A DNA stretch of 64,000 nt from an uncultured Bacillota bacterium (GTDB taxonomy: Bacteria > Bacillota > Clostridia > Lachnospirales > Lachnospiraceae), in contig CASEXH010000005.1 of assembly GCA_949291945.1 (NCBI GenBank), forward strand, positions 1-64,000, given 5' to 3'. The position numbers and the translations under genes are program-made. Each line of letters opens with the position of its first letter. Within the stretch, counting starts at the first letter, position 1. Under the pieces are notes generated by a model that made no database searches, had not been told where the DNA came from, and saw nothing but the letters and a program-made list of their open reading frames with translations. Of the stretch, positions 34,000 to 44,047 are shown in pieces.

Positions 34000-35217
34000 A
34001 TGTCAAAAGTTTTGAAGATAATTGTAAATCTGGTGGTGATTGCTGCGATTGTAGTGGCAGCCGCATTGCTGGTACCTCCTTTTGTGGGAGTAGATACGGT
34101 CATGAATGATAATACAGAGACGGACACAAACCTTCCTGTAGGATCTGTGGCTTACGGACGAAGCGCAGATGTGGAGGATCTGGAAATCGGAGATCGTATA
34201 ATCTACAGTGAAGGATCCAGCGATTATATCTATGAGATTACAGATATGGATGCCAATGCAGAGGTTTTTCAGGTAAGCGATCCTTATAATAGCAACAGCG
34301 ATACGCAGAACATTACCATACAGAAGTCTATTCCAAAAGTAGCCGTGGTGATTCCATTTATTGGCTATGGAGCGATTGCTCTTCAGAGTACAGAAGGACT
34401 GATTATCGTAGGCCTGGGAATTCTTTTTCTGATCATTCTGTTTATCCTTTCTGAAATATGGCGAAAAGACAGAGACGGAGAAGAAGAGGAAGATGAGGAG
34501 TCTGAAGAAGATTTCCAGGAAGAAGAGGAAGAAGTTCTTCCCCGTAGGGAACGCAGACGGCTGAAAAAAGAAGAAAAACGACGCAGAAAAATGGCAGAGA
34601 AAGAGCTTCAGGAAGATGACGAAGAAGAGACAGAAGAGGAGCTTTCTGAAGGCCAGGATACTAAGGAGGATGTTTCCCAGGAAGAACCTGTGTCAGGGGA
34701 AGATCTTGATAAGGCCATGGAAGAAGCTATGTCTTCTGTAATTGCCAGTGTTTCTCAGGTCAGTGAACCGGAACAGGTTCCGGATGCCACCATTGTCATG
34801 CCGGATATCAGTAATATGGATCAGGAGAATCTCCCGGAGCAAAATCAAAAGATTCCGGAAGAGATTCCAGAAGAGATTCCAGAAGAGATCAGCCAGGAAG
34901 ATGTAGAACAGATTTCTGAGGAGAAAGAATGGGAAGAAGCAGAACAGATTCCTGAGGCCTCTGAGTTTTCGGAGTCGATGACTGAGGGAGAATCGGAGGA
35001 AATGCCGGAAAGTGAAGAAGCGCTGAATTCTGAAAAATCTCAGGATTCTATGGAGACAGAGGAAGAAGAGGAGAGAATTTTTAATCCGGAATCTGTTCCC
35101 AGTACACCTACTGTTGAAGAACTGCTGGCAAAAGCTCAGGCAGCAGGGGATGCTCCCGAAGTAAAAGAGGATAAAGATAATCAGGTGACACTGCTGGATT
35201 ATTCGGATATTCTTTGA
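34000..35217 (+). CDS. SipW-like signal-peptidase-fold protein without the catalytic motif
   Basis: A 405-residue protein with an N-terminal membrane segment (about 5-28), a ~100-residue outside domain and a second membrane segment at about 128-150, then a very long acidic, Glu-rich cytosolic tail. The outside domain (NLPVGSVAYG, LEIGDRIIYSEG, then IPFIGYGAIALQSTEG before the second helix) follows the layout of SipW-type signal peptidases. The Ser-containing motif S-G-S-M-E-P is absent (VGVDTVMNDNTE stands there) and no Lys/His partner is recognisable, so it should not cleave. Function unknown, perhaps a scaffold. Confidence 0.7.
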   Translation: MSKVLKIIVNLVVIAAIVVAAALLVPPFVGVDTVMNDNTETDTNLPVGSVAYGRSADVEDLEIGDRIIYSEGSSDYIYEITDMDANAEVFQVSDPYNSNSDTQNITIQKSIPKVAVVIPFIGYGAIALQSTEGLIIVGLGILFLIILFILSEIWRKDRDGEEEEDEESEEDFQEEEEEVLPRRERRRLKKEEKRRRKMAEKELQEDDEEETEEELSEGQDTKEDVSQEEPVSGEDLDKAMEEAMSSVIASVSQVSEPEQVPDATIVMPDISNMDQENLPEQNQKIPEEIPEEIPEEISQEDVEQISEEKEWEEAEQIPEASEFSESMTEGESEEMPESEEALNSEKSQDSMETEEEEERIFNPESVPSTPTVEELLAKAQAAGDAPEVKEDKDNQVTLLDYSDIL

Positions 35218-35239
35218 TAACTATAATATAGAAAGAAAA

Positions 35240-35284
35240 GCATCGGAGAGGAGAAAAGCTCTTTTTCGGTGCTTTCTTTTGTGT
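35240..35284 (+). terminator. Terminator between the signal-peptidase-like gene and the S10 operon
   Basis: AGCATCG pairs with CGGTGCT (one wobble) with an inner GAG/CTC, at about 35240-35275, followed by TTCTTTTG. Confidence 0.75.
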
Positions 35285-35328
35285 ATGGAAAAAAATACAA
35301 AAAAAATACAAAACAGAAGAAAAAAAGC

Positions 35329-35357
35329 TTGCAATCTGGAAAAACTTCTATTATACT
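35329..35357 (+). promoter_or_regulatory. Promoter of the S10-spc operon
   Basis: TTGCAA (35329-35334), a 17-bp spacer and TATACT (35352-35357). The transcript would start near 35364, 220 nt upstream of rpsJ. Confidence 0.8.
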
Positions 35358-35363
35358 AACAAG

Positions 35364-35587
35364 TGCTGTGACATGATAGCTATGAAGCGTGAGGTTGCTG
35401 CCCTTGTGGCAGGTTTTCCGTGGAGCGAATGTCAAGTTAGGAAACTGACGACAAGTCACTGTATAACATCAAGAGACTTACCACGAATGAGTGGGAGTGT
35501 GTGCAGATTTGAGATGACACACACGGGAATGTGTACAGTCGCCGCTTGTCGTACTACAAAAAGTGCGAAAAGGAGGAGACTTTTTTT
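35364..35587 (+). promoter_or_regulatory. Structured 5' leader of the S10 operon
   Basis: The ~220-nt leader has CCAC/GTGG (35481-35494), GTGTGTG/CACACAC (about 35498-35525) and AAAAAGT (35558-35564) pairing with ACTTTTT (35579-35585). The last encloses the rpsJ ribosome site AGGAGGAG in its loop. It does not match a leader I can name; autoregulation by a ribosomal protein (L4 in proteobacteria) is possible. Confidence 0.5.
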
Positions 35588-35905
35588 ATGGCAAGTCAAG
35601 TAATGAGAATCACTTTAAAAGCTTACGACCATCAGTTAGTAGATGCGTCTGCAGGCAAAATTATCGAAACTGTTAAGAAGAATGGAGCTACTGTAAGCGG
35701 ACCGGTTCCCCTTCCTACAAAGAAAGAGGTTGTAACAATTCTGCGTGCGGTTCACAAATACAAAGATTCCAGAGAACAGTTCGAGCAGAGAACTCATAAA
35801 AGACTGATCGATATCATCGCACCTACACAGAAAACAGTAGACGCTCTGGCAAGACTGGAGATGCCTGCAGGTGTGTACATTGATATCAAGATGAAACAGA
35901 AATAA
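35588..35905 (+). CDS. rpsJ: 30S ribosomal protein S10
   Basis: A 105-residue S10, first gene of the operon, which also binds NusB in transcription antitermination. Conserved [10 protein letters not shown] and [14 protein letters not shown] are present. ATG 35588 is nine bases after AGGAGGAG; the upstream in-frame Met is not credible. Binds the head of the small subunit. Confidence 0.97.
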   Translation: MASQVMRITLKAYDHQLVDASAGKIIETVKKNGATVSGPVPLPTKKEVVTILRAVHKYKDSREQFEQRTHKRLIDIIAPTQKTVDALARLEMPAGVYIDIKMKQK

Positions 35906-36022
35906 TTCTGTTTGGAGAAGAGATTATCCTTACAAGGTTGATATAGAACTATATATCGACTGTTTGTCTAGGATGATTGCACAACACAGTGTAATCCGCT
36001 GTAGATTCACAGGAGGTAAAAA

Positions 36023-36652
36023 ATGAAGAAAGCAATCTTAGCTACTAAAGTCGGAATGACTCAAATCTTCAACGAAGACGGAGTGTTAACTCCAGTAACT
36101 GTATTGCAGGCTGGTCCATGTGTGGTAACTCAGGTTAAGACCATGGACAACGATGGCTATGAAGCAGTACAGGTTGGCTTTGGCGACAAGAGAGAAAATC
36201 TTGTGAACAAGCCAATGAAAGGACACTTTGACAAAGCCGGGGTTTCCTGCAGAAGATATGTAAGAGAGTTAAAGCTGGAAGGTGAATACTCTTTAGGACA
36301 GGAAATCAAAGCGGACATCTTTGCTGCAGGCGATAAGATCGACGCTACTGCGATCAGCAAAGGTAAAGGATTCCAGGGTGCCATTAAGAGACACGGACAG
36401 TCCAGAGGACCTATGGCTCACGGTTCCAAATATCACCGTCATGCAGGTTCCAACGGTGCTTGTTCTGATCCTTCCAAGGTATTCAAAGGAAAAGGAATGC
36501 CAGGACAGATGGGACATGTGAAAGTGACTGTACAGAATCTTGAGATCGTAAGAGTAGATGCTGAAAACAATCTGCTTCTGGTTAAGGGTGCTGTTCCAGG
36601 ACCTAAGAAATCCTTAGTTACCGTTAAAGAAACAGTGAAAGCCGGCAAATAA
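36023..36652 (+). CDS. rplC: 50S ribosomal protein L3
   Basis: A 209-residue L3, an early assembly protein near the peptidyl transferase centre. [16 protein letters not shown] starts it and [12 protein letters not shown] and HRHAGSNGA are the conserved loops. Preceded by a 117-bp gap that contains a 9-bp hairpin (GTTGATATA with TATATCGAC, about 35938-35962), the largest gap in the early operon. Confidence 0.97.
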   Translation: MKKAILATKVGMTQIFNEDGVLTPVTVLQAGPCVVTQVKTMDNDGYEAVQVGFGDKRENLVNKPMKGHFDKAGVSCRRYVRELKLEGEYSLGQEIKADIFAAGDKIDATAISKGKGFQGAIKRHGQSRGPMAHGSKYHRHAGSNGACSDPSKVFKGKGMPGQMGHVKVTVQNLEIVRVDAENNLLLVKGAVPGPKKSLVTVKETVKAGK

Positions 36653-36681
36653 AGTTTTCGTTGGAAAGGAGGACCATAGAA

Positions 36682-37302
36682 ATGGCAAACGTATCTGTTT
36701 ATAATATGGAAGGCAAAGAAGTTGGAACAATGGAATTAAACGATGCGGTGTTCGGTGTGGAGATCAACGATCACTTAGTGCATTTAGCTGTTGTTCGTCA
36801 GCTTGCAAATAATCGTCAGGGTACACAGAAAGCAAAAACACGTTCTGAAGTGTCCGGCGGCGGAAGAAAACCCTGGAGACAGAAAGGAACCGGTCATGCA
36901 AGACAGGGTTCAACAAGAGCTCCCCAGTGGACAGGCGGCGGTGTGGTATTCGCACCAACACCAAGAGATTATTCTCTGAAGATGAATAAAAAAGAAAGAA
37001 GAGCAGCTCTGAAATCTGTGCTGACAAGTAAAGTGCAGGAGAACAAGCTGATCGTTCTGGAAGATCTGAAATTAGATGAAATTAAGACAAAGGCAATGCA
37101 GAACGTACTGAATAACCTGAATGTTTCTAAAGCAATGGTTGTTCTGGCTGATAACGATCAGAACGTAGTATTATCCGCAAGAAATATTCCGGATGTGATC
37201 ACAGCATTACCAAGCACTATCAATGTATATGATGTGCTGAAATATAATACTCTGATCCTGACAAAGGCTTCTGCAGCAGCAATTGAGGAGGTATACGCAT
37301 AA
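36682..37302 (+). CDS. rplD: 50S ribosomal protein L4
   Basis: A 206-residue L4, which lines the exit tunnel; [21 protein letters not shown] is its long basic loop, quoted here as the landmark [16 protein letters not shown]. In other bacteria L4 represses its own operon. ATG 36682 is placed by AAGGAGG upstream. Its stop overlaps the rplW start. Confidence 0.97.
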   Translation: MANVSVYNMEGKEVGTMELNDAVFGVEINDHLVHLAVVRQLANNRQGTQKAKTRSEVSGGGRKPWRQKGTGHARQGSTRAPQWTGGGVVFAPTPRDYSLKMNKKERRAALKSVLTSKVQENKLIVLEDLKLDEIKTKAMQNVLNNLNVSKAMVVLADNDQNVVLSARNIPDVITALPSTINVYDVLKYNTLILTKASAAAIEEVYA

Positions 37303-37601
37303 TGGCAAACGTACAGTATTATGATGTAATCCTGAAACCGATTGTAACAGAGAAGAGCATGGCAGCCATGGGCGAAAAGAAATATACTTTCTTAGTACAC
37401 ACAGAGGCTAACAAGACCATGATCAAAGAAGCTGTTGAAAAAATGTTCGAAGGAACAAAAGTAAAATCTGTCAATACCATGAACTTAGATGGTAAGACAA
37501 AGAGAAGAGGAATGACCTTCGGAAAAACAGCGAAGACAAAGAAAGCTATTGTAACTCTTACAGAAGACAGCAAAGATATTGAAATTTTTGAGGGATTATA
37601 A
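37302..37601 (+). CDS. rplW: 50S ribosomal protein L23
   Basis: A 99-residue L23 at the tunnel exit, docking site for trigger factor and [24 protein letters not shown] is the N-terminal conserved stretch (landmark PIVTEKSM). ATG overlaps the rplD stop (TAATG). It is followed by a 177-bp gap holding a folded repeat. Confidence 0.96.
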   Translation: MANVQYYDVILKPIVTEKSMAAMGEKKYTFLVHTEANKTMIKEAVEKMFEGTKVKSVNTMNLDGKTKRRGMTFGKTAKTKKAIVTLTEDSKDIEIFEGL

Positions 37602-37669
37602 TTCACGAACCTTAACGAAGCAGAGTCGAAGGCGATAGCTGAGTTTAGTTGAGTGAACATACCCGTACA
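37602..37669 (+). repeat. Folded intergenic repeat, copy A
   Basis: TTCAC (37602-37606) pairs with GTGAA (37653-37657); an inner GTC-GAA-GGC hairpin is present. The whole 68 bases align with copy B at 42493-42559, sharing CGAACCTTA, CGAAGC, GAAGGCGA and TTAGTTGAG, then ATACCC. Where copy A has TTCAC/GTGAA copy B has TTCCC/GGGAA, and the inner GTC-GAA-GGC becomes GCC-GAA-GGC, both conserving pairing. It is inside the rplW-rplB gap. Confidence 0.75.
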
Positions 37670-37778
37670 AACTACGATGACAACTACAGCAGTCAAGAAA
37701 AAATAATCCGATATTTGGCTGCGGCAAAGAAACGCCAGGGCATGTTGCAAGCTGGCGGATATGAAAGGAGAGACAGTA

Positions 37779-38624
37779 ATGGGAATTAAAACCTACAGCC
37801 CATATACACCTTCCAGAAGACACATGACAGGTTCTGATTTCAGCGAGATCACAACCTCAACTCCGGAAAAATCTCTGGTTGTGTCCTTAAAGAAAAATGC
37901 TGGACGTAATAATCAAGGTAAAATCACAGTAAGACACCGCGGAGGCGGAAACAGAACAAAATACAGAATCGTTGACTTCAAGAGGAGAAAAGACGATATC
38001 CCTGCAACAGTTAAGACAATCGAGTACGATCCAAACAGAACAGCTAACATCGCTCTGATCGCATATGCAGACGGTGAGAAAGCATACATCTTAGCTCCTG
38101 AAGGATTAAAGGTCGGCATGAAGATCATGAACGGAGAGAACGCCGAAGTAAGACCTGGAAATTGCCTGCCTTTAGCAAATATCCCAGTTGGTACTATGGT
38201 ACACAATATCGAACTGTATCCGGGCAAAGGCGGACAGCTGGTTCGTTCCGCAGGAAACGGAGCACAGTTAATGGCAAAAGAAGGAAAATATGCAACACTT
38301 CGTCTTCCATCAGGCGAAATGAGAATGGTTCCGTTAAACTGCCGCGCATCTATCGGCGTTGTAGGAAACGGCGAGCACAGCCTTATCAATATCGGTAAAG
38401 CAGGACGTAAACGTCACATGGGCATCAGACCTACCGTTCGTGGTTCTGTTATGAACCCCAACGATCATCCACATGGTGGTGGTGAAGGTAAGACCGGTAT
38501 CGGACGCCCAGGTCCATGTACTCCATGGGGCAAACCGGCTCTTGGCTTGAAGACAAGAAAGAAAAACAAACAGTCTAACAAGTTAATTGTAAGAAGAAGA
38601 GATGGCAAAACATTAGCTAAATAA
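37779..38624 (+). CDS. rplB: 50S ribosomal protein L2
   Basis: A 281-residue L2, essential for peptidyl transfer and subunit association. Conserved [16 protein letters not shown] and the C-terminal [20 protein letters not shown] (with the functional His) are present. ATG 37779 follows AAAGGAGAGA; the upstream Met at 37761 is not preferred. Confidence 0.97.
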   Translation: MGIKTYSPYTPSRRHMTGSDFSEITTSTPEKSLVVSLKKNAGRNNQGKITVRHRGGGNRTKYRIVDFKRRKDDIPATVKTIEYDPNRTANIALIAYADGEKAYILAPEGLKVGMKIMNGENAEVRPGNCLPLANIPVGTMVHNIELYPGKGGQLVRSAGNGAQLMAKEGKYATLRLPSGEMRMVPLNCRASIGVVGNGEHSLINIGKAGRKRHMGIRPTVRGSVMNPNDHPHGGGEGKTGIGRPGPCTPWGKPALGLKTRKKNKQSNKLIVRRRDGKTLAK

Positions 38625-38638
38625 TAGGAGGTAAGACA

Positions 38639-38920
38639 ATGGCTCGTTCATTAAAAAAAGGACCGTTCGCAGATAAAAGCTTACTGAAAAAAGTAGACGC
38701 TATGAATGCTGCCGGCGATAAGACAGTTATTAAAACCTGGTCACGTCGTTCCACAATTTTCCCTTCTTTCGTTGGACACACAATCGCTGTTCACGATGGG
38801 AGAAAACATGTGCCGGTTTATATCACAGAAGATATGGTTGGACACAAACTTGGTGAGTTTGTTGCTACAAGAACCTACAGAGGACACGGCAAAGACGAGA
38901 AAAAATCAGGTGTTCGTTAA
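38639..38920 (+). CDS. rpsS: 30S ribosomal protein S19
   Basis: A 93-residue S19 of the small-subunit head; [19 protein letters not shown] and [19 protein letters not shown] are the family landmarks. AGGAGG upstream; follows rplB in the standard order. Confidence 0.97.
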   Translation: MARSLKKGPFADKSLLKKVDAMNAAGDKTVIKTWSRRSTIFPSFVGHTIAVHDGRKHVPVYITEDMVGHKLGEFVATRTYRGHGKDEKKSGVR

Positions 38921-38942
38921 TATTTGAAAGGAGGCTTTTATC

Positions 38943-39329
38943 ATGGCAAAAGGACATAGAAGTCAGATTAAAAGAGCAAGAAATGCTAATAAAGATACAA
39001 GACCCTCTGCAAAGTTATCCTACGCAAGAATGTCCGTACAGAAAGCTTGCTACGTACTGGATGTTATCCGTGGCAAAGACGTGCAGACTGCACTTGGTAT
39101 CTTAACATACAATCCAAGATACGCTTCCAGCGTGATCAAAAAATTACTGGAATCAGCTATTGCAAATGCTGAGAACAACAATGGTATGAATCCGGAAAAT
39201 CTTTATATTGCAGAGTGCTACGCTAATAAAGCACCTACAATGAAGAGAATCAAACCGAGAGCACAGGGCAGAGCTTACAGAATCTTAAAGAGAAACTGCC
39301 ATATCACAGTTGTATTGGATGAGAGATAA
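38943..39329 (+). CDS. rplV: 50S ribosomal protein L22
   Basis: A 128-residue L22, whose long beta hairpin lines the exit tunnel (site of macrolide resistance mutations). The C-terminal [17 protein letters not shown] loop is present. Preceded by AAAGGAGG. Standard position between rpsS and rpsC. Confidence 0.96.
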   Translation: MAKGHRSQIKRARNANKDTRPSAKLSYARMSVQKACYVLDVIRGKDVQTALGILTYNPRYASSVIKKLLESAIANAENNNGMNPENLYIAECYANKAPTMKRIKPRAQGRAYRILKRNCHITVVLDER

Positions 39330-39340
39330 GGAGGAATATC

Positions 39341-39997
39341 ATGGGACAGAAGGTTAACCCACACGGACTCAGAGTCGGCGTTATCAAAGACTGGGATTCC
39401 AAATGGTATGCTGAAGGCGATTTCGCTGACAACTTAGTGGAAGATTATAATATCAGAACATTTCTGAAAAAGAAATTATACAGCGCAGGAATCTCCAGAA
39501 TCGAGATCGAGAGAGCATCTGACAGAGTAAAAGTTATCGTTTACACTGCAAAACCAGGTGTTGTAATCGGTAAAGGCGGTTCTGAGATTGAGAAAGTAAA
39601 AGCTGAATTACAGAAATACACAGATAAAAAATTAGTTGTTGACATCAAAGAAGTAAAGAGACCGGATAAAGACGCTCAGCTGGTAGCAGAGAACATTGCT
39701 CTGCAGCTGGAGAACCGTATTTCCTTCCGTCGTGCTATGAAGTCTGCAATGTCCAGAACAATGAAAGCCGGCGCAAAAGGAATCAAGACTTCCGTATCCG
39801 GACGTCTGGGCGGAGCGGATATGGCCCGTACAGAATTCTACAGTGAGGGAACTATTCCCCTTCAGACTTTAAGAGCAGATATCGACTATGGTTTCGCTGA
39901 GGCAGATACCACTTACGGCAAAGTTGGCGTTAAGACATGGGTCTACAATGGCGAAGTACTTCCAACAAAAGGAACTAAGGAAGGGAGCGATAAATAA
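39341..39997 (+). CDS. rpsC: 30S ribosomal protein S3
   Basis: A 218-residue S3 with a KH domain ([15 protein letters not shown]), part of the mRNA entry site with helicase activity. [14 protein letters not shown] starts it. Ribosome site AAGGAGG. Two bases before rplP start. Confidence 0.97.
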   Translation: MGQKVNPHGLRVGVIKDWDSKWYAEGDFADNLVEDYNIRTFLKKKLYSAGISRIEIERASDRVKVIVYTAKPGVVIGKGGSEIEKVKAELQKYTDKKLVVDIKEVKRPDKDAQLVAENIALQLENRISFRRAMKSAMSRTMKAGAKGIKTSVSGRLGGADMARTEFYSEGTIPLQTLRADIDYGFAEADTTYGKVGVKTWVYNGEVLPTKGTKEGSDK

Positions 39998-39999
39998 TT

Positions 40000-40437
40000 A
40001 TGTTAATGCCAAAAAGAGTAAAACGTCGTAAACAATTCCGTGGCTCCATGAGAGGAAAAGCGTTAAGAGGAAATAAAATCAATTACGGTGAATTCGGTCT
40101 GGTTGCAACAGAGCCTTGCTGGATCAAATCCAACCAGATTGAGGCTGCCCGTGTTGCTATGACTCGTTATATCAAACGTGGCGGTAAAGTATGGATCAAG
40201 ATTTTCCCAGACAAACCAGTAACAGCAAAACCAGCAGAAACACGTATGGGTTCCGGAAAAGGTGCCTTAGAATACTGGGTAGCAGTTGTAAAGCCAGGCA
40301 GAGTAATGTTTGAGATCGCAGGTGTTCCTGAAGAAACAGCTCGTGAGGCATTACGTCTTGCAATGCATAAGTTGCCAGTCAAATGTAAAATCGTTTCTCG
40401 TGCAGACTTAGAAGGCGGTGATAACAGTGAAAATTAA
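40000..40437 (+). CDS. rplP: 50S ribosomal protein L16
   Basis: A 145-residue L16 near the A site, with [18 protein letters not shown] start and [17 protein letters not shown]. The start ATG 40000 (MLMPKR form) is placed by AAGGGAG; a second in-frame ATG at 40006 also fits. Overlaps rpmC by 11 bp. Confidence 0.96.
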   Translation: MLMPKRVKRRKQFRGSMRGKALRGNKINYGEFGLVATEPCWIKSNQIEAARVAMTRYIKRGGKVWIKIFPDKPVTAKPAETRMGSGKGALEYWVAVVKPGRVMFEIAGVPEETAREALRLAMHKLPVKCKIVSRADLEGGDNSEN

Positions 40438-40630
40438 AAATTATGTAGAAGATTTAAGAACAAAATCAGCTGCAGAATTACAGGAAGAATTAGTAGCTGC
40501 TAAAAAGGAACTCTTTAACCTGAGATTCCAGAATGCAACAAATCAGCTGGACAATACAAGCAGAATTAAAGAGGTTCGCAAGAACATCGCTAGAATCCAG
40601 ACTCTGATTGCTCAGAAGGCAAATGCGTAA
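40427..40630 (+). CDS. rpmC: 50S ribosomal protein L29
   Basis: A 67-residue L29 at the tunnel exit; [19 protein letters not shown] is its conserved helix. The start GTG 40427 gives the normal length and is 9 bp after AAGGCGG; it lies in the end of rplP. Confidence 0.93.
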   Translation: MKIKNYVEDLRTKSAAELQEELVAAKKELFNLRFQNATNQLDNTSRIKEVRKNIARIQTLIAQKANA

Positions 40631-40670
40631 GGAAGAAATTTCCTATTAGATAGAAAGGAGCAGCAAAATC

Positions 40671-40925
40671 GTGGAAAGAAATCTGAGAAAAACACGTGTT
40701 GGTAAAGTTGTCAGCAACAAGATGGACAAAACTATCGTCGTTGCTATCGAAGACCACGTAAAACATCCTCTTTACAAAAAAATCGTGAAGAGAACTTATA
40801 AATTAAAAGCACATGACGAAGAAAATACCTGCAACATCGGTGATACCGTTAAGGTTATGGAGACAAGACCTCTGTCCAAAGACAAGAGATGGAGACTTGT
40901 AGAAGTTGTAGAAAGAGTGAAATAA
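40671..40925 (+). CDS. rpsQ: 30S ribosomal protein S17
   Basis: An 84-residue S17, an early-assembly protein. [20 protein letters not shown] and [12 protein letters not shown] are landmarks. The start is GTG 40671, eight bases after AAAGGAG. Confidence 0.95.
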   Translation: MERNLRKTRVGKVVSNKMDKTIVVAIEDHVKHPLYKKIVKRTYKLKAHDEENTCNIGDTVKVMETRPLSKDKRWRLVEVVERVK

Positions 40926-40981
40926 TTGGTCTTCCAATTATGGGAATATAGTTTGGAAATTCGTGAAGGAGGAATCCCAGC

Positions 40982-41350
40982 ATGATTCAACAGGAAAGTA
41001 GACTTAGAGTCGCTGACAACACTGGCGCAAAAGAAATCCTCTGCATCCGTGTTATGGGCGGTTCTACCAGAAGATATGCCAATATTGGCGATATTATCGT
41101 TGCTACGGTCAAAGATGCAACACCAGGCGGTGTTGTTAAAAAAGGCGACGTTGTTAAGGCCGTTGTTGTTCGTACTGTAAAAGGCGTTCGTCGTAAAGAC
41201 GGTTCTTATATCAAATTTGATGAAAACGCAGCCGTTATCATCAAAGATGACAAAACACCAAGAGGAACCCGTATTTTTGGACCAGTAGCCAGAGAGCTTC
41301 GTGAGAAACAGTTTATGAAGATTGTTTCCTTAGCTCCGGAAGTATTATAG
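40982..41350 (+). CDS. rplN: 50S ribosomal protein L14
   Basis: A 122-residue L14 at the subunit interface (bridge B8). [19 protein letters not shown] and the C-terminal IVSLAPEVL are conserved. Good GAAGGAGG upstream. Confidence 0.97.
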   Translation: MIQQESRLRVADNTGAKEILCIRVMGGSTRRYANIGDIIVATVKDATPGGVVKKGDVVKAVVVRTVKGVRRKDGSYIKFDENAAVIIKDDKTPRGTRIFGPVARELREKQFMKIVSLAPEVL

Positions 41351-41362
41351 GAGGTAAGCCTG

Positions 41363-41668
41363 ATGTTTAAGATTAAAAAAGGTGATACTGTTAAAGTTAT
41401 CGCCGGTAAAGATAAAGACAAAGAAGGAAAAGTAATCTCTGTTAATCCGAAAAAAGGCGCTGTTCTGGTTGAAGGCGTAAATATGGTCACAAAACACACA
41501 AAACCATCCATGAGCAATCAGCAGGGCGGTATCGTAAACAAAGAAGCTTGGATCGATGCCTCCAACGTAATGGTTATGCATGAAGGTAAAGTTACCAGAG
41601 TCGGCTTTAAGGTTGAGGACGGTAAAAAAGTGCGTGTTGCTAAGACTACAGGCAAAGTGATCGATTAA
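41363..41668 (+). CDS. rplX: 50S ribosomal protein L24
   Basis: A 101-residue L24 with a KOW motif ([20 protein letters not shown]). It starts 50S assembly. AGGAGG upstream. Confidence 0.96.
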   Translation: MFKIKKGDTVKVIAGKDKDKEGKVISVNPKKGAVLVEGVNMVTKHTKPSMSNQQGGIVNKEAWIDASNVMVMHEGKVTRVGFKVEDGKKVRVAKTTGKVID

Positions 41669-41688
41669 TTGAGAGAGGAGGCCAATAA

Positions 41689-42228
41689 ATGAGCAGACTT
41701 AAAGATATGTATAAAAATGAGATCGTAGATGCTATGATCAAAAAGTTTGGTTATAAAAATATCATGGAAGTGCCGAAACTCGATAAGATCGTTGTTAACA
41801 TGGGTGTAGGCGAAGCAAAGGACAACGCAAAAGTTCTGGATGCAGCTGTTGCTGATATGGAACTGATCACAGGCCAGAAGGCTGTGACAACAAAAGCAAA
41901 AAATTCCGTTGCTAACTTCAAGATCCGTGAGGGCATGCCCATCGGATGTAAAGTAACTTTAAGAGGCGAAAAGATGTACGAGTTTGCAGATCGTCTGATC
42001 AACCTGGCACTGCCTCGTGTACGTGACTTCCGTGGTGTAAATCCTAACGCTTTTGACGGAAGAGGAAATTATGCCCTTGGAATCAAAGAGCAGCTGATTT
42101 TCCCTGAAGTGGAATATGATAAAGTCGATAAAGTAAGAGGTATGGATGTAATTTTCGTAACTACTGCTAAAACAGACGAAGAAGCTCGTGAATTATTGAC
42201 ATTATTCAACATGCCATTTGCAAAGTAA
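41689..42228 (+). CDS. rplE: 50S ribosomal protein L5
   Basis: A 179-residue L5 binding 5S rRNA in the central protuberance. Landmarks [20 protein letters not shown] and [25 protein letters not shown] upstream. Confidence 0.97.
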   Translation: MSRLKDMYKNEIVDAMIKKFGYKNIMEVPKLDKIVVNMGVGEAKDNAKVLDAAVADMELITGQKAVTTKAKNSVANFKIREGMPIGCKVTLRGEKMYEFADRLINLALPRVRDFRGVNPNAFDGRGNYALGIKEQLIFPEVEYDKVDKVRGMDVIFVTTAKTDEEARELLTLFNMPFAK

Positions 42229-42246
42229 TTATAGGAGGGAAAATTC

Positions 42247-42432
42247 ATGGCTAAAACAGCAATGAAAGTAAAACAGCAGCGTAAACAGAAATTCTCCACA
42301 AGAGAGTACAGCCGCTGCCGTATCTGTGGACGTCCACATGCATATTTAAGAAAATACGGTATCTGCCGTATCTGCTTCCGTGAGCTGGCATACAAAGGCC
42401 AGATCCCAGGAGTGAAAAAAGCAAGCTGGTAG
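42247..42432 (+). CDS. rpsZ: 30S ribosomal protein S14, zinc-binding type Z
   Basis: A 61-residue S14 of the zinc-ribbon type, with [20 protein letters not shown] supplying the four cysteines. Type Z is usual for Gram-positives. GGAGGG upstream. Followed by a 196-bp gap with folded repeats. Confidence 0.96.
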   Translation: MAKTAMKVKQQRKQKFSTREYSRCRICGRPHAYLRKYGICRICFRELAYKGQIPGVKKASW

Positions 42433-42628
42433 ACCGAAAGCAACTTAGTGAAAGCAAGCCGAGAGGCGCAGCTTGAACTTAGTGCGAGGCCCTTCCCGAA
42501 CCTTAGCGAAGCCGAGCCGAAGGCGAGAGATGAGCTTAGTTGAGGGAAGATACCCCTATACAGATGCAAGCCATCTGACAGTATAGTAATTAACATGAAA
42601 AGTCTAAACTAATTAGGAGGAAACTATC
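42433..42628 (+). repeat. Folded intergenic repeats between rpsZ and rpsH (copy B plus a related module)
   Basis: Copy B (42493-42559) has TTCCC/GGGAA (42493-42497, 42544-42548) and GCC-GAA-GGC, homologous to copy A in the rplW-rplB gap. Just before it a shorter module (42442-42484) folds AAGC-GCC-GAGA-GGC-GCTT and is bounded by direct repeats AACTTAGTG. After it CTATAC...GTATAG with AGATG/CATCT makes another hairpin (about 42556-42586). The rest up to rpsH has no gene. Confidence 0.75.
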
Positions 42629-43030
42629 ATGACAATGAGCGATCCAATCGCAGATATGCTTACAAGAATCCGTAATGCGAACACTGCAAAACACGACACA
42701 GTAGATGTACCATCATCTAAGATGAAACTTGCTATTGCAGATATCCTTTTAAAAGAAGGTTATATTGCAAAATATGATGTTCTGGAAGACGGAGCATTTA
42801 AGACAATCCGCATCACATTAAAATATGGTGCTGACAAAAACGAAAAGATTATCACAGGTCTGAAGAGAATTTCCAAACCGGGTCTGCGTATCTACGCCGG
42901 AAGCCAGGAAATTCCAAAAGTATTAGGTGGTCTTGGTATCGCCATTCTTTCCACCAACCAGGGTGTGATCACAGATAAAGAAGCTAGAAAGCTCCATGTA
43001 GGCGGAGAAGTTCTGGCATTTGTTTGGTAA
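42629..43030 (+). CDS. rpsH: 30S ribosomal protein S8
   Basis: A 133-residue S8, a central-domain assembly protein and in other bacteria a regulator of the spc operon. Landmarks [14 protein letters not shown] and [26 protein letters not shown] upstream. Confidence 0.96.
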   Translation: MTMSDPIADMLTRIRNANTAKHDTVDVPSSKMKLAIADILLKEGYIAKYDVLEDGAFKTIRITLKYGADKNEKIITGLKRISKPGLRIYAGSQEIPKVLGGLGIAILSTNQGVITDKEARKLHVGGEVLAFVW

Positions 43031-43102
43031 TTATCGGAATACTGAAAACAGAAGGGAACCATAATAGGCCCTTCCGAAAATTTAAGTAAGGAGGAAATTG
43101 GT

Positions 43103-43642
43103 ATGTCACGTATTGGAAGACTGCCTGTAGCTGTTCCGGCTGGAGTAGAAGTAAAAGTTGCCGAGAACAACGTAGTGACTGTAAAAGGTCCTAAGGGAAC
43201 ACTGGAAAGAGCGTTGCCCGTTGAAATGACAATTAAAGTAGAAGATGGTCATGTAGTGGTTACAAGACCGAATGATTTAAAGAAAATGAAATCCTTACAC
43301 GGTTTAACAAGAACCCTGATCCAGAATATGGTGATCGGTGTAAGCCAGGGATATGAAAAAACTCTGGAGGTAAACGGTGTAGGTTACAGAGCAGCAAAAC
43401 AGGGTAAGAAATTAGTCCTGAACTTAGGATACTCTCATCCCGTTGAAATGGAAGATCCAGAAGGCCTGGAGTCCAAAGTAGACGGAAACAAGATCGTTGT
43501 ATCCGGTATCGATAAAGAAAAAGTCGGCCAGTATGCTGCTGAAATCAGAGATAAGAGAAAACCTGAACCATATAAAGGTAAAGGTATTAAATATGCTGAT
43601 GAAGTTATCAGACGTAAAGTTGGTAAGACTGGTAAGAAATAA
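43103..43642 (+). CDS. rplF: 50S ribosomal protein L6
   Basis: A 179-residue L6 near the sarcin-ricin loop and factor site. Landmarks [17 protein letters not shown] and the end [26 protein letters not shown] upstream. Confidence 0.97.
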   Translation: MSRIGRLPVAVPAGVEVKVAENNVVTVKGPKGTLERALPVEMTIKVEDGHVVVTRPNDLKKMKSLHGLTRTLIQNMVIGVSQGYEKTLEVNGVGYRAAKQGKKLVLNLGYSHPVEMEDPEGLESKVDGNKIVVSGIDKEKVGQYAAEIRDKRKPEPYKGKGIKYADEVIRRKVGKTGKK

Positions 43643-43659
43643 TTAAGGAGAGTGTAAAA

Positions 43660-44028
43660 ATGGTTAGCAAAGTATCAAGAGCGAAAGTTCGCGCAAAAAA
43701 GCATAGAAGAATACGTAATCATCTCAGCGGCACCGCTGCTACACCTCGTTTAGCAGTATTCCGCAGCAATAATCATATGTATGCTCAAATTATTGACGAT
43801 ACAGTTGGAAAAACTCTGGTTTCTGCTTCTACAACTCAGAAAGATGTAAAAGCTGAATTAGAAAAGACCAATAACGTTGACGCTGCAGCATATTTGGGAA
43901 CAGTTATTGCCAAGAGAGCAATTGAGGCTGGAATCAAAGAAGTTGTCTTTGACAGAGGCGGTTTTATATATCACGGAAAAATCAAAGCTTTAGCAGACGC
44001 AGCAAGAGAAGCTGGGTTAGAATTCTAA
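43660..44028 (+). CDS. rplR: 50S ribosomal protein L18
   Basis: A 122-residue L18, 5S rRNA binding; [18 protein letters not shown] and [20 protein letters not shown] are conserved. AAGGAG upstream. Confidence 0.96.
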   Translation: MVSKVSRAKVRAKKHRRIRNHLSGTAATPRLAVFRSNNHMYAQIIDDTVGKTLVSASTTQKDVKAELEKTNNVDAAAYLGTVIAKRAIEAGIKEVVFDRGGFIYHGKIKALADAAREAGLEF

Positions 44029-44047
44029 TAAGGGAGGAGAAGAACAC

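Noticed and set aside
34850..34890. Tandem short repeat in the Glu-rich tail of the signal-peptidase-like protein (repeated PEEI units)
   Set aside because: Low-complexity coding repeat, not a CRISPR or regulatory array.
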